Positions 27,740 through 41,359 of a DNA stretch of 64,000 nucleotides are shown here, piece after piece. The stretch's first letter is position 1. Each line of letters starts with the position of its first letter. Below the pieces are notes generated by a model that searched no databases, had not been told where the DNA came from, and saw only the letters and a list, made by a program, of their open reading frames with translations. A program made the position numbers and the translations under genes. The stretch comes from Panicum virgatum (Eukaryota; Streptophyta; Magnoliopsida; Poales; Poaceae): positions 48,531,795-48,595,794 of the forward strand of contig NC_053142.1 in NCBI RefSeq assembly GCF_016808335.1, read 5' to 3'.

Positions 27740-29003
27740 CTGTTGATGAGCCGGCAAGACGGAGGTACAGCTTCTCTCCATCGATGTTGACGTCCTTGGC
27801 TATGTCGACAAGCTAGCCGAACCACAGCAAGCACCTGGACATGTGGCCCCCGCTTATGGCGGTGCTCAGGTTGGTGTAAGCGTAGGCCGTGCACGAGCAG
27901 TTGCCACGGCACTCCGCCGTGCAGCCGTCGAAGCTCCTGTTCCTGACGAACACGGGCATCGCTGGCGTCTTCACGCCCGGCAAGGTCGCGAAGTAGTCCC
28001 CGCCGCCGCATTGGAGCGGCTCCCTCCTCGTGCATCCGCCGGACGGGCTGGCCCCGAACCCGTCGAGGCACTTGCACGCCGGCGAGGCTTCCGTGGCGTC
28101 GCAGTACCCGAACGGGCCGCACGCCGCGTACCGGTCGCACCCGGCACCAGGGTGCGCCTCCAGGACTGCCCACGCCGCCGCGGTGCGGTTCCAGACGGTG
28201 AACTCGTACCTGCCCATGGAGGCCACCCTGACGTACATGCTCGGCGACCCGTCGGAGACGCTGAACATGAGCGAGATGTCGTCGCCGTTGGTGACGATGG
28301 ACATGATTATGACGGTGCTGGCATTGTTGGGCGTGTAGTCCAGGACCATCTCGCCGTTCCAAGCCCCGCTGCGCCACAGCAGGCGGGGCCCGTCCTTGAG
28401 GACATACTGGATGCCCGAGCTGGCGTCCGCGCCCAAGGAGAAGTTGCCGGCGGATGGGTCCTCGGGGCTTCTCCAAGAAACCAGCTGGCTCTGCGTGAAG
28501 CGTGTCCGGTAGTTGACCCAGACCGGCATGCCGGGGAGGATGGTGTCGGTCGGGTGGTCGAAGCTCTGCCACAGGGTTGCGCCTTGGGATGATCGGAGGA
28601 CCAGGTTGCCCTTGTCGTCGAGCATCGCCGCCGCCGTGCGCCCGGTGGTGGTGATGTTGTTGGTCGTAGTCCAGTAGATGCGGCCTTGAGTGTCTGACAG
28701 GACGAGGTCAGAGCGGTTCGTTACCGCGAGCGTCGCGGAGGAAGGGGTGACGATTGGGCTGTCGCGGTTGGCGACCCACACGACGGTGCGCTCGGGGTCG
28801 TTGTTGTACCATATGCCGATGTAGAAGCGTGGTGTGCTTGAGTTGGTTGGGGAAAAGAAGCCCAGAGCGAAGACGCCATTGTTGGAGATGAGCTTGCCGT
28901 CGGGGAAGGTGAGGGGTTTGGCAGGTGAGAGCTGGTCAGCGGATATGCATAAAGAAACCCAAGAAAGGAGGAGGAGCACGGTGGAACGGGAAGCCAAACC
29001 CAT
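27740..29003 (-). pseudogene. SRK-A exon 1: lectin/S-domain ectodomain with premature stop
   Basis: Minus strand, ATG at 29003 opening onto a signal peptide (STVLLLLSWVSLCISADQL). It encodes B-lectin (GVFALGFFSPTNSS, VVWVANRDSPI, WQSFDHPTDTILPG), S-locus glycoprotein, EGF-like (CDRYAACGPFGYC) and PAN (CTAECRGNCSCTAYAY) domains. A TAG at 27815-27813 replaces the Glu codon (GAG) kept in SRK-B, cutting the product before the membrane span. Beyond it the frame stays open to the donor site at 27740. The donor is GTGCGC here and GTACGC in SRK-B. A secreted ectodomain of about 396 residues is possible from this exon alone, but the gene as a receptor is dead. Confidence 0.9.
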
Positions 29004-29797
29004 TGGTTTGCCTTGCCCTTTTACAGAAAGATGCACACAACTGTTAAGAAGAGTAGCTATGATACAACTGTTAAAGAGGTAAACTTGCTGACAATTCCTT
29101 TGGAATAGTACTGGATTTTCTTTGGAAGAGAGAAAGCAGAGATGAGCATGTTGCTGACTCCCCGCAATAGAAGACGAGCTTGCGTTTGATTTCTGATGGC
29201 AGTCGTGCTCGCAGAAAGAGCTAAAGAACAGTTGGACCGAGAGGCCTGGACTCGGGAAGAATTTTCATTTTTTCTGGCCGTTAAACCAAGATGTAGCTCT
29301 GATCTGTGTGATCATGCCATCACAAGCTAGAGTAGTGAGAACATTGTAAGGCGGCAATTGGCCAAGTCTTACTCTAACAGATAATGACAACGAACACCAA
29401 GACCAAAGGCCAAAGCTAGCATGCGCGTCGCGGACTTAACGAAAGTTGACAGTGCCGCATGCGCAGACTCTGCTACGGAGTCAGATCTGAAGAGTGTTGG
29501 ACTCGGTGTTCACGGAAAAGGATGAGAGCGAACGTCGCTGTAAACAGTACCATTTTGTATCTTTTTGTACAAATTAATTTAGCTCAGATTTCAGGAGATT
29601 TTGTTTTTTGAGATTAGAGCTCAGATTTCAGGAGATGCTAGTTCATAATCCCTCGGCAAATTAGTTTAGTCCAATGACACGGTAAACTTTTATTGGGCTG
29701 GAGTGCTTTGTGTTGGGCTGCCAACGACCCATGTCATTTTTCCACTGGGCTGGAGCGTAAGGAACCGAGGAGGTGCCCAGCCTAGCCGCTAGACGGG
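29004..29797 (-). other. SRK-A 5' flank
   Basis: About 0.8 kb upstream of the SRK-A start. A direct repeat of AGCTCAGATTTCAGGAGA occurs at about 29581 and 29617. No TATA box is assigned and no gene is seen. Confidence 0.5.
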
Positions 29798-29799
29798 GC

Positions 29800-31600
29800 T
29801 TGGTAAACTTATCTCGGCCTCACATGGTCGATCCAATGTCCCCAGGGGTGGACGGTATTTGAAATCCGGTCCCCCAAGGTCGGTGTTTCAGGCGCCGTCC
29901 ACCCCGGCTGTCGGGCTTGTCGCAAGGACGCGCCGGCTCTGCTACATGCCGTGGCGGATGGCTAGCCGGAACGCCACTCCTCGCATACCGAGCGTCAGTT
30001 GATCTCCTCCATCCATGCTTCTTAGGTCACACGCTTCAAACATGGAAGAGGAGCCGTACCATGGCGGGCGGCGAGCACGGAGAGGGTGGGCGGTGTTCTG
30101 AACGAGGAGCGCCGCCTCTGCCCTCTACAGCATAGCGTGGCTCGCTCGCCGGAACGCCATCGCGTCCGTTAAGTAGCTTCCTCCTGCCCCTAAGCCCCTT
30201 CCTGGGGTTCGATTCCATGGAACCCTTGCTTGCACCGACAGAATTAAACAGTCCTAAGGCCGGTGTCACCCTCTCCGTCCAAGGCGGCTCGCTGGAGCGC
30301 CGCCTCGTTCCGGTCTTCCGGATACGCGGGCACTGCCACCACCGCCAGATGTCGCCGACGATGCCCCGGTGGACATGCCAGCCCGTCCGGCGTCCGCGCC
30401 CACGCGCGGCTGGTGGCGGAGGCAGCCTCCGTTCCGAGAACGGCTTTGCACTGCTGGCCACGCGTCATGCTGATAATTTCACAGCAGCTCTCCCCGTACA
30501 CGCGCAGCCCCGGTGGCGACGAGGAGATGGCCGGCCGGCCGGCCGGCCAGCTGCGGTTTCTCTGGATGCAGCCTCGCCACGACGCCAGTCGCCCATCTCC
30601 TATGCCACAATCGTAGTTCTCGGCACTATGCCTAAAGGAAGAAAGGGATGAGATCCATCAACGCCCAGGACGCGGTGGCGCTCCGGCGAGCCACGGAGGC
30701 GGTGTCCTCGCGGCCGCTAGGGGCGGACGGCGCCGGAGCCTGAAACACCGACCGGGGGTGGACGGTATTTCATTGGATCGACCCATGGGTCCACCCATGG
30801 GTCCCTGCTAGTCATTGGATCGACCATGTGCGGTTCAGATCGGGCGTAGATCGCAGGTCAACAGTTGACTGGATGGATCGCCCCCATCATGCAAGCCCGG
30901 GGTGGGAGCAGGGGGCAGAGGGAGGGGCAGGGCGGCGCCACGCTGAAGGGTGGGTGGCGAGAACGCGACGCAGTGCAGCGGCGTCGGGAGAACCCGCAGC
31001 TTGTTCATCACGGGCAACACGAACGCGTGCTTCGATCTGGGCAGAGCGTCCATGGCCCCGGCCGCCCGGACAGGGAGACGGCCGTCCAGGTCTTCCTCCT
31101 TGCGCTCATGGACAATCCCAATGCGCCAGCGCTCCGGCGAATCAAGACCTGCAGTAGGTGGCCGGCCGGCAGCCGCCGGAGTTGCGCAGGACCGTCGGGC
31201 AGATCGAGCACCAATCGTGCGCTGCTTGCTGTTCGCCGAGCCACGCCGTGCTGCAGAGGCGGCGCTCCTCGCGGCAACCAGGGTCGGAACACCCCGCCCT
31301 CTTCGTGTTCGCCGCTCGCCGGCCATGGTACATCTCCTCTTCCCTAGTTGAAGCGTGCGACCTATGCAGCATGGATGGAGCCATGGAGGAGATCAAATGA
31401 CGCTCGGGACACGGGCGGCGGCGCTCCGGTGAGCCACGGCATGCAGCGGAGCCGGCGCGTCCTTGCGACAAGCCGACAACCGGGGGACGGGGGTGGACGG
31501 TGTTTCAAATACCGTCCACCCCTGGGGTCCCTTTCGGACGTTGGATGAAAATTGTGCGGCCGAGATCGGTCGTATACTGAACGTCAACGGTTGACTGGGT
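29800..31600. mobile_element. Composite inverted-repeat (Mutator-like or foldback) element
   Basis: The left arm (about 29838-30170) is the reverse complement of the right arm (about 31531-31200). Shared landmarks include GGGGTGGACGGTATTTGAAA, GCTTGTCGCAAGGACGCGCC, TTGATCTCCTCCAT, AGAGGAG..GTACCATGG and GAGGAGCGCCGCCTCTG. Similarity continues weakly outside to about 29800 and 31600. A third, partial copy of the right terminus lies inside at about 30740-30870, with the same GGGGGTGGACGGTATTTCA and GTCAACAGTTGAC marks. No transposase is seen. The interior frames are Arg/Pro/Ala-rich and unrecognised, so captured host sequence is possible but unproven. Target duplications were not found. Long arms suggest a MULE relative. 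Confidence 0.6.
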
Positions 31601-32479
31601 CCTCCATTCTCGTCCTCCCTACCAGACAAGCGCGGGACGGGACGGGAGCCGAGGCAGGGCACCACCACCGCCGGAGGCTGGACGGCGGGAATGCGACGCA
31701 GCCAGGCGGCGCTGCTCAAGCTCGGAGCTGAATCAGCTGATGGGGGGGGGGGACCTCGCCGCTTCTTCTTCTTCATCAAAAGCAGCTCGATGACGCGCTC
31801 TGTTCTGGGCAGCAAAGCGCCTATGCGGCCGGCCAGCTCTGGCCTCTGGGAGATGAACGCGGCCGCCGCCGTTGTTGGGGCAGGCAGACGCAATTTCGCA
31901 GTGCGGGGTCCAAAGTGGATGACGGATCAGCAGGAACAGGAGGAGAAATGGCACGGAGAGATTCTGTCTGACAAATGCTTTCTGCTAGTTCTGTGGTCTC
32001 AGACTCTCAGTTCAGCATTTCTGCTATGAGTATCCTTAACCGTCCGATAGAGCTTGTTCATCTGCTGAGTATCTGGCATTCCATGCTTATGGCCTTATGG
32101 GGCTGCTTGCTTTTTGAGACTCTTGTTCGCCGAGCATGCTTGTTCCTCCCAAAGTGTACAGGTTCTCTGAAGTCTGAACAACGGATGGACTGACAGTAGA
32201 TTACTGAATTACTGATGCTCGCATGTGTATTGTGTAGATGCCATGGACCGCAGCAAAGCAGAGCACAGGATTTTAAAATATCAATATTACAAAAGCACTA
32301 CCGATATAAATATCAATACCTTGCAGCTAATGTTTCACACACACACATACACTCAACCAGTAGAATGGCTGCCTATCCTGGAAATGGAATTCACTTATCA
32401 TGTACAGTTAAGGTAAGACTCTTGAACACTTGCAGAATCATAAGACTCGTGCATATAAAAAGTACTATCCATTTAGCAT
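31601..32479. other. SRK-C 3' flank, no gene recognised
   Basis: GC-rich at first (to about 31920) with a run of G at 31742-31751, then AT-rich. The part next to 32480 should be the SRK-C 3' UTR. No domain or repeat recognised. Confidence 0.45.
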
Positions 32480-35400
32480 CTAACGGCCTTCGACCACCGT
32501 GAGGCTCATGCCATTCATGGACGGTACCCTGTTGTCGCTGCCTCTTCCAGGTTCAGCATCCCTTCGCCCAAAATACAGAGGCTGCAGGGGTGTTGGGAGT
32601 GGTGTGCTTTTACTCTCTAGCATCAACACAACCGTTGACATGAGCGGCCTACAGTTCGGACTGTCTTGAGCGCACAAAAGCCCTATGTGGATGCACCGTG
32701 AAACTTCATCCAAGGGGCAGTTCTCCTTAACAGATGGGTCCACTAAATCTTCTGTTTTGCCATCTTTCCATAAGTTCCATGCCTGAACAGAGAGATTTTT
32801 CTTTCAATGAGCTAATATATGTTCAGTGAGTAGGTTATGGTGCTGGATTGGGAGCATCACCCGAAACTTACATAGACTATAAGATTAGGGAAGTCCATGA
32901 TAAGATGTGGTGAGCTGATCTTTAATCCACTCACAATCTCCAACAGCAAAACACCAAAGCTGTAGGTGTCAGACTTGACCGAAAATGCACCTTCCATCAC
33001 GTATTCAGGGGACATGTAGCCACTGTAAAAGCGAGTCATCAGTACATGAGATCTGCATAATTTTAATAAGTCCAAGATTATGATTCCCTCTGAATAATTC
33101 GATAGTGCACGAGTTACTTACTATGTCCCAACAATCCGGTTAGTATTTGCTTGGTTCTGATCACCACAGAATATCCTGGCCATACCAAAGTCTGATATCT
33201 TTGGGCTCATCTCTTTATCTAACAAAATGTTGCTTGCTTTCAGATCTCTATGGATTATAGTTAATCTTGAGTCCTGATGGAGGTACATAATTCCTCTTGC
33301 TACTCCCTGGATTATCTTGAACCTTGTTGGCCACTGAACCATTGATTTTCTTGCAGAGTCTGATAAGAATAATATGGAACAAAACACATATGCATATTTA
33401 TTTGTTGAGTTTTGTAAACATTGTGAAAAATTAGAAACTGAATGTACCAAAGAGGAAGTAATCCAAGCTTTTGTTGGGCAAGTACTCGTAAACTAGCATC
33501 TTCTCATCTTCATGAATACAACAACCTAGAAGCTTAACTAGGTTCTTGTGCTGCAGTTTTGCAATCAAGACTACTTCATTTCTGAATTCCTCTGTGCCTT
33601 GTCCAGAACCCTTGCTTAGTCTCTTAATAGCTACTTCCGTGCTACCATCCAACATTCCCTGCATGATCCCTCATTCATCAAAAAACAGTTACAAACCATA
33701 TAATTTTCTATCAATATATAACAATCAAGTGAAACTTTTTGCTTGTACCTTGTAAACTTTACCAAAACCTCCTTTGCCAAGCATGTTGGTGTCGGAGAAA
33801 TTGTTTGTTGCTGCAACAATGTCGTTGAAGCTAACAAATGGGAACTCTACATTATTCTTGTTCCCTGCTTCATCAGTAGATCTCAAGTACTCTAGCATCA
33901 TGTTCTTTTGGACTTTCTTCTTTTGTTGTTTGGCTGCTAGTAGAAACATCAATGAATTCTTTCTCCTAAACACTTATGCAGTAGTGTTGCATTTTTGAAA
34001 CTAGAGCTATTTTCTTTGTACCTCTTCTCTTACATTTCCAGATAAGGGCCGCGAACGCTAGTAGCAGCAAACATGCTATAATTGGCAGTAAGATCTTCAG
34101 CAATTCTCCGTTCTTTTGAACTGTATAAGAGGAAAAATATGTCTTCAGAACTTACCGCGACAAGCATTGTTTGCAATTGTGTGAGTTTACTTGCACAGGG
34201 TTACATGAGCAATCTGTGAATGCTTTAAATCTAAATAGACTGACTTGCTGTTGTGAACACAGAAGAACATGCAAGACGTTAACTGATAGGCTTTTGATAT
34301 CGTGGTAAGTTTAGTCAGGTTGCGTTACGTATGCTCATGCAAAATAACTGTTGCAAAAATAAAAATAGGGTTGGGCATTTGTTATACTTTTTTTTTCTAC
34401 TTTGATTGCATTGAAACTAGCACGGAGTAGATAAATGGTTGCTGCCATGGTTTATTTGATGCAAGTCGGTTTTAAACCCATTCAGGCCTTGCACAAATTT
34501 CAACTAAATCATAAACAATTTTAGAGCAATCTCCATCTTACTAGTATCTGACAAACATGCCTTAGAGCAGCGATGGCAGCACATTGTCACATCGAAGTAC
34601 TAAACACTAATGCAACTTCTGGTGAAAGAAGGATCACTGGATGAGATGTACGGAACGCGCGTACCAGGAGATTCGGCAAGCCGGATGTACAAATTCTCAG
34701 TATAGAAGCTGGCCTTCTCCATGTCGATGAGATCCCCAGTCCAAACCAAACACCGCGATGTGTCGCCCATAGTGCCCCCAGCCCTGCTCAAGTTGGCATA
34801 GGCGTATGCCATACACGAGCAGTTTCTGGAGCACTCTTCTGCACACTGGCCGAAGTTTGTATTCCTAATGCGCAAGAATTTGTCAGGGACCTTCATGTTA
34901 GGCAAGGTCATGAAATTCTTCTTTCCGCATCTTAGCGCTTCCTTTCTCTGGCATCCTCTCGATAAGTTGAGACTGTCGACGAGCTCAAACCCATCAGGGC
35001 ACCGGCATGTCGTCGGGATAGTTACCGCGTCGCAGTAACCGAACAGGCCACAAGAGGCGTAGAGGGCACAAGAACTGTTCTCGGTGTAATCAAATGTCCA
35101 TGACAATGTGGTGTTGTTCCAGCTCAGGAGGGCCAGGTTACCTCTGTAGTCAAGCAAGATGCGTGTGTAGGGTGACCCATCTGAGACTGTGTAGGTGTAG
35201 TACAACTCATCCCCATTGTGGTAGAGATACTGAGACATGATATAGGTGGTGTTGATCTGGTATACGCTGCCGGATTCTGAAACTTCGTTTACAACATTGG
35301 GGCGCTTGTACGGCAAACTCCCGTTCTAGATGAAGAATTGAAGGTTCGAGCTGGGATCGATGCTTAAGGAGAAGTCCCCACTAGATGGATCATCAGGGCC

Positions 35401-35937
35401 CTTCCAGGCAACGAGGTGTCCAACCACCTGTGACTTGTAGCTCACCAAGACCCTCGTGTTTGGAAGTACGGTGTCGGTAGGATGATCGATGCTTTGCCAC
35501 ACGACCGTGCCGTTGAGCAACCGGAGCACAAAGTTACCTGAGTCGAGTAGAACCGCGATAGCTCCGTCAGCACCACCAGCGGTGGTGGTGTTCGCCGTCA
35601 TCCAAACAGAGCGTCCTTCAGAGTCGAACAACACCATCTCTTGACTATTGGTGATGGTGAGCTTCACGGATGAATGGTTGGAGATTGGGCTGTCGCGATT
35701 CGCGACCCACACGACGGTGCGCTCGGGGATGTTGTGGTACCAGATTCCAAGGTATAGGCTCTTGCTGGAGTTGGTTGGGGAGAAAAAGCCAAGAGCAAAG
35801 ACTCCCCCATCAGAGATGACCATGTTGCCGGGGGAGAGTGAGTTTTCCTGTGTTACTGTTAGTTGGTCGTTGGACTCACAGAAAGAACTCAAGATCAAGA
35901 ATAGGAGGAAGAAAACATGGAGGTTGGCCTTGCCCAT
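32480..35937 (-). pseudogene. SRK-C: G-type lectin S-receptor-like kinase with a single nonsense codon
   Basis: Seven minus-strand exons with good splice sites and phase: 35937-34665, 34120-34022, 33933-33749, 33658-33448, 33359-33122, 33022-32872 and 32782-32480 (820 codons in all). The ectodomain has the lectin motifs (VVWVANRDSPIS, WQSIDHPTDTVLP), EGF-like cysteines and PAN (CAEECSRNCSCMAYAYA). Membrane span: LLKILLPIIACLLLLAFAAL. Kinase: [48 protein letters not shown]. The only lesion is TAG at 35328-35326 in the S-domain, where SRK1 has Trp (LQIVIWNG). TGG to TAG is one G-to-A change. Everything else is open, so the loss may be recent or allele-specific. It is called a pseudogene because a full product needs readthrough. 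Confidence 0.85.
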
Positions 35938-36325
35938 TACGTTCTTCAGTGCTGGTTTGTTTGCCTCTGAAGGGTGAAGAAAGTAGCGTATAGCCATGGA
36001 GTAGTTGGACCGTAAGAAATAGAGGCATACTTGGGATTTTCTGTCTGTCTCAAGGTGTCAGATCGAAGTGTGGCTCTCATAGAATTATAAGACGTGGAGA
36101 AATACTGGACAGGAAAGTCTGCAATAATTCAATCCCGTTCCCGTGCGTGGAATCTGGGAAGAGAGGGCGAGAATGAAACTTCAATGCACTACCTTGGAAT
36201 AATTCAATCTGAAGCTCGAAACAATTCAACCTTGGAACATCTACATCTCGATGGACGATGGAGTCTCCATCAGTGCCGACGTGAGAAGAAAAACTGCCTC
36301 CACAGAGTTAGCAAGATGGGACCGT
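35938..36325 (-). other. SRK-C 5' flank
   Basis: Non-coding, between the SRK-C start and the CACTA end. Contains a degenerate direct repeat (AATAATTCAATC near 36123 and 36199). Promoter location is inferred from position only. Confidence 0.4.
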
Positions 36326-36850
36326 CACTACCGGATTTCGAGACTTCGCCGTGTGCCCCAAGCACACAACGAACCCTAGAAGGCACACGGCGAAGTCTTC
36401 GCCGTCGGTGGCTGACGGCGAACCCACGACGACAGCGCTAGGCACGGCAAAGACCTAGTTTGCTATGTGTCATTTATCGGGCACATGGCAAACACGTTCG
36501 CCGTGTGTATCCAAGAGTACATGGCAAAAAAAGACGAAGACGGCGTGACGGAGGAGTTCGCCGTGTGCCAGGCAGTAGGCACACGGCGAAATTTTCTACT
36601 TTGCCGTGCGCCACCTGGCTAGGCGCACGGCAAACGCGTGCGCGCGGGGCCCAACGGCAGAGGGCTTCGCCGTGAGCCTTACCTCTGGAGCACGGCAAAG
36701 TAGTAAGGTTCGCCGTGTGCCTTCGTGAGGCGCACGGCAAAGCATGGTCAGTTTGCCGTGTGCATGGCCCAGGCACACGGCGAACTTGTTTTTCAGGGCA
36801 GGCCAAATTGTCACTTTGCCGTGTGCCTAGTCCCTGGCACACGGCAAAGT
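36326..36850. mobile_element. Truncated CACTA (En/Spm) transposon terminus
   Basis: Begins CACTACCGGATTTCGAGACT and then carries dense subterminal copies of TTCGCCGTGTGCC and its reverse complement GGCACACGGC, at least ten over 500 bp in both orientations. These are hallmark CACTA TIR and subterminal transposase-binding repeats. No matching terminal TAGTG end is found before 36851, where segment D2 begins abruptly. No transposase ORF is present. The element is a one-ended fragment or a non-autonomous copy that lost its other end. Confidence 0.82.
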
Positions 36851-37758
36851 CCCTCCAACTCAAAAGCTGCTCTTGTCACTTGTCAGTTGTCAAATTTAAA
36901 TGGGATAGGAGGAATAGTCCAGCTTAGTGGTCAAAATTTCAGAGTATAGGATAGCGCCATCAGCTGTTTGCTGAAGCTCATATTCGAGGCGCATAACTCG
37001 AGGACGAGATGATAAGTTTCGAATACTAATTCTGGAGACATAGGATAACGGCCGGAAATTTCCGATATGTGTGGCGTCGTAGCTGATGCTGACAGCTTGA
37101 CACTCGCCACCTCGCTGGAAATGTTGAACTAGCAGAAACACAAGTGGGCAATTCAACGTCGCGACCAGCCTATTGAGGGGAAATGCACACCAAGAATAGC
37201 ACCGAGGCACAGGTGGTCGTGCGAGATCCACATGAATCTACAACGATAATCGTAACTACTCCTAGCTGGGAATGCACAGAAATCAAATGCATAGGAACTC
37301 CGGATTCGAGCTGCAAGAAGTCAGATTCCAGGTTTTCACAGAAAAGGGAGATGCCAAGAAACTGGTTACCGTCAGGCGGGGCTCCGAGCGCCGAAGGGAC
37401 GGTTAGCTTCCCGCCGCCGGGGCAGCGCGACAGCGGGCTGGGACGGTTTCCGAGTTGTGACCTTGCATCGCGGCCAGGGGAAATGGGGAATAGCCCTTTG
37501 TTGGCTGTCGGAGCAGGCGTAGAGGAATACGAACGGGGTAGTGTGGCGGCTAGGTAAAGGGAAGGGAGATGAGGCACGCGGGGGCGGCGGCGGCATGACC
37601 GCCGGGCTGCGAGAGCGCGGCGTGCCGGCAACGACCGCCGTTCCGTTGTGCACGACGGGTTCGGGGTTAGCTGGCCCGCGGAACCCACTATGCTGGACCG
37701 AGAGCGGCGAGCCCATTGGGTTCTGAAGGAAGTGGTATGCCTCTTTGGTGGTCGGCGT
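36851..37758. repeat. Duplicated segment D2 (partner D1 at 9135-10108)
   Basis: High similarity to D1 in the same orientation. It starts exactly at the truncated CACTA end and continues, after a 213-bp insertion, into the SRK-B 3' flank. Lacks about 27 bp and part of a GGC microsatellite compared with D1. Confidence 0.8.
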
Positions 37759-37971
37759 TGGGCGGCAAACTCGTCGCTCTAGGCCCCTCCCACTCCAAAT
37801 TTTATGAACTGATCTACATGTGTAATTCAGTCAAATTTGTGTTTAGAATTTTTTTTATTTTAAAATAATTTTTAGTTGTTCTATCAATAACAAATTTATT
37901 TGGAAATAAAAAAATTGTTCGAGAAAAAAAATAGTTATTGGGCAGTTACACGAGCAACTCTTAATATTTGT
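37759..37971. mobile_element. 213-bp MITE-like insertion with 8-bp direct flanks
   Basis: Relative to D1, 213 bp are inserted here, bounded by GTCGGCGT at 37751-37758 and 37972-37979. D1 has this 8-mer once (near 10074). The insert is AT-rich in the middle, has no ORF and no convincing terminal inverted repeat. An 8-bp duplication suggests a hAT-type origin, but class is uncertain. Confidence 0.6.
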
Positions 37972-37979
37972 GTCGGCGT

Positions 37980-38321
37980 TCGCGCGCCGCTGCCAGTTAC
38001 ACTATTGAGAATCAAGCACACAACAAGTTACTTCAGTTAATGATATCGGATAACCTTCATTCGCAAGCATTGAACAACCGAAGATTTTTTTAAAAAAGCA
38101 AACTCTTGTAAATTATCTGAAATGAGAAATTTACCAATATTGCAATATAAATATGATCCAACACCTTCCTCAACTTGTTGAACGATCTCCTACCCTGGAA
38201 TTCACATATACATTGTACAGTTTTTTTTGGGGGGGATATATATTGTACAGTTATGCTAAGACTTTACACTGCTGCAAGCTTATGAAATTCAGATACACTA
38301 AAAGTTGTTGGCATTGAAAAT
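37980..38321. other. SRK-B 3' flank
   Basis: Matches the SRK-A 3' flank (10985-11208 and 11470-11552) without the Stowaway MITE. A small tandem duplication around a T/G-run is seen at 38210-38250. Non-coding. Confidence 0.6.
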
Positions 38322-39974
<1,653 letters not shown>

Positions 39975-40181
39975 CTGCAAATACAAGTGTATGCCTTCAG
40001 AAATTGCTGCAACCAGCATTACTTGCAATGGAGTATTGGAGTGCTGGTAATCTATCAGTAACCTGAACCTGATCGAGCTTATTATCCATGTAAATCTTAA
40101 TAAGAGTTCATTTATAGTTGTAGGCATCGCATCATCAGCGGTTTGTTCGGATTGAGCAGGATCCGGCACAACCTTTGACAT

Positions 40182-41003
40182 TGGGTTGGGGGCGGGGCGG
40201 GGTGTGTGTGTGGAGGGGTGGGGGAATCAAAAATCTCGCTGTCAGTCCAGTGGGATTTTACTATTACTAATTGGAGGCTTTTTTTGAAGCTTCACATGAA
40301 GTCACCTAGGATTCTAGGTAGACACTCTGAAAAAATAGAGAAATTCTAGACATTCTCACAAAAATCAGAAATATCCTGCTATCAATCCGGCAACTCTAAT
40401 CATAATATTCATTGGACCTGTTATCTGTCATAATAAATTACTCACCTCTGCCATTATAGAAAAATCTAAAGTAACACCTAATCTTCCTATAAATCACCCA
40501 CCATGCTATTATAAAAATAATGCAAATAACCCTCTAAATTTGTATATAAATTATCCAATTATGTCATTATTAAAAGTTAAAGTAACCCTGAAATCTAAAT
40601 CTAAATTATATAATTATAATAAAATATTAAAATGCACCAATATAAAATTCTAAATTACTATTTCTATCATTATTAATATATTATTTATGTTATTATTTAT
40701 AAAAACCTATTACCCACTTTATGTGTTACCCTGTATTCATGTATAATGAAAGAGATAAGAATATCAATTCACAAACAAATGTTTCTTATCTCTTTGTGTA
40801 TTCACCTGAATGTGTGATGCGAAATAAAATCTATTACAATGTGATAATGATAAATATGTATTTTTAGTATATATTATAATATTTAATAAATTAAAGAGAG
40901 TGTGAGATAGATAATTATAATTATTAGCTATAAGTTTTATTTTTATATTAATTATAATTAGCCCGTGCAGTAGCATGGGTTGCTTCAAATAGCAAGCGCG
41001 TAC
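40182..41003 (-). other. SRK-B intron 1
   Basis: AT-rich intron matching SRK-A intron 1 without the gag-only element and without the hAT-like MITE, so it serves as the empty-site reference for both. A GT-rich microsatellite is at about 40190-40220. No gene. Confidence 0.65.
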
Positions 41004-41359
41004 CTGTTGATGAGCCGGCAAGACGGAGGTACAGCTTCTCTCCATCGATGTTGACGTCCTTGGCTATGTCGACAAGCTCGCCGAACCACAGCAAGCACCT
41101 GGACATGTTGCCCCCGCTTATGGCGGTGCTCAGGTTGGTGTAAGCGTAGGCTGTGCACGAGCAGTTGCCACGGCACTCCGCCGTGCAGCCGTCGAAGCTC
41201 CTGTTCCTGACGAACACGGGCATCGCTGGCGTCTTCACGCCCGGCAAGGTCGCGAAGTAGTCCCCGCCGCCGCATTGGAGCGGCTCCCTCCTCGTGCATC
41301 CGCCGGACGGGCTGGCCCCGAACCCGTCGGGGCACTTGCACGCCGGCGAGGCTTCCGTG
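41004..41359 (-). pseudogene. SRK-B exon 1 fragment (EGF-like end and PAN domain), truncated by Copia-2
   Basis: Minus-strand coding sequence from about TEASPACKCPDGFG through TRREPLQCGGGDYF, the PAN motif CTAECRGNCSCTAYAY and LYLRLAGSSTG to the donor site at 41004. The frame is open; the Glu mutated to stop in SRK-A is intact here. At 41359 the reading stops where the Copia-2 LTR begins (TTCCGTG then TGAGGAATG). The remaining two thirds of exon 1 should lie right of the window, beyond the nested retroelements. Confidence 0.88.
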
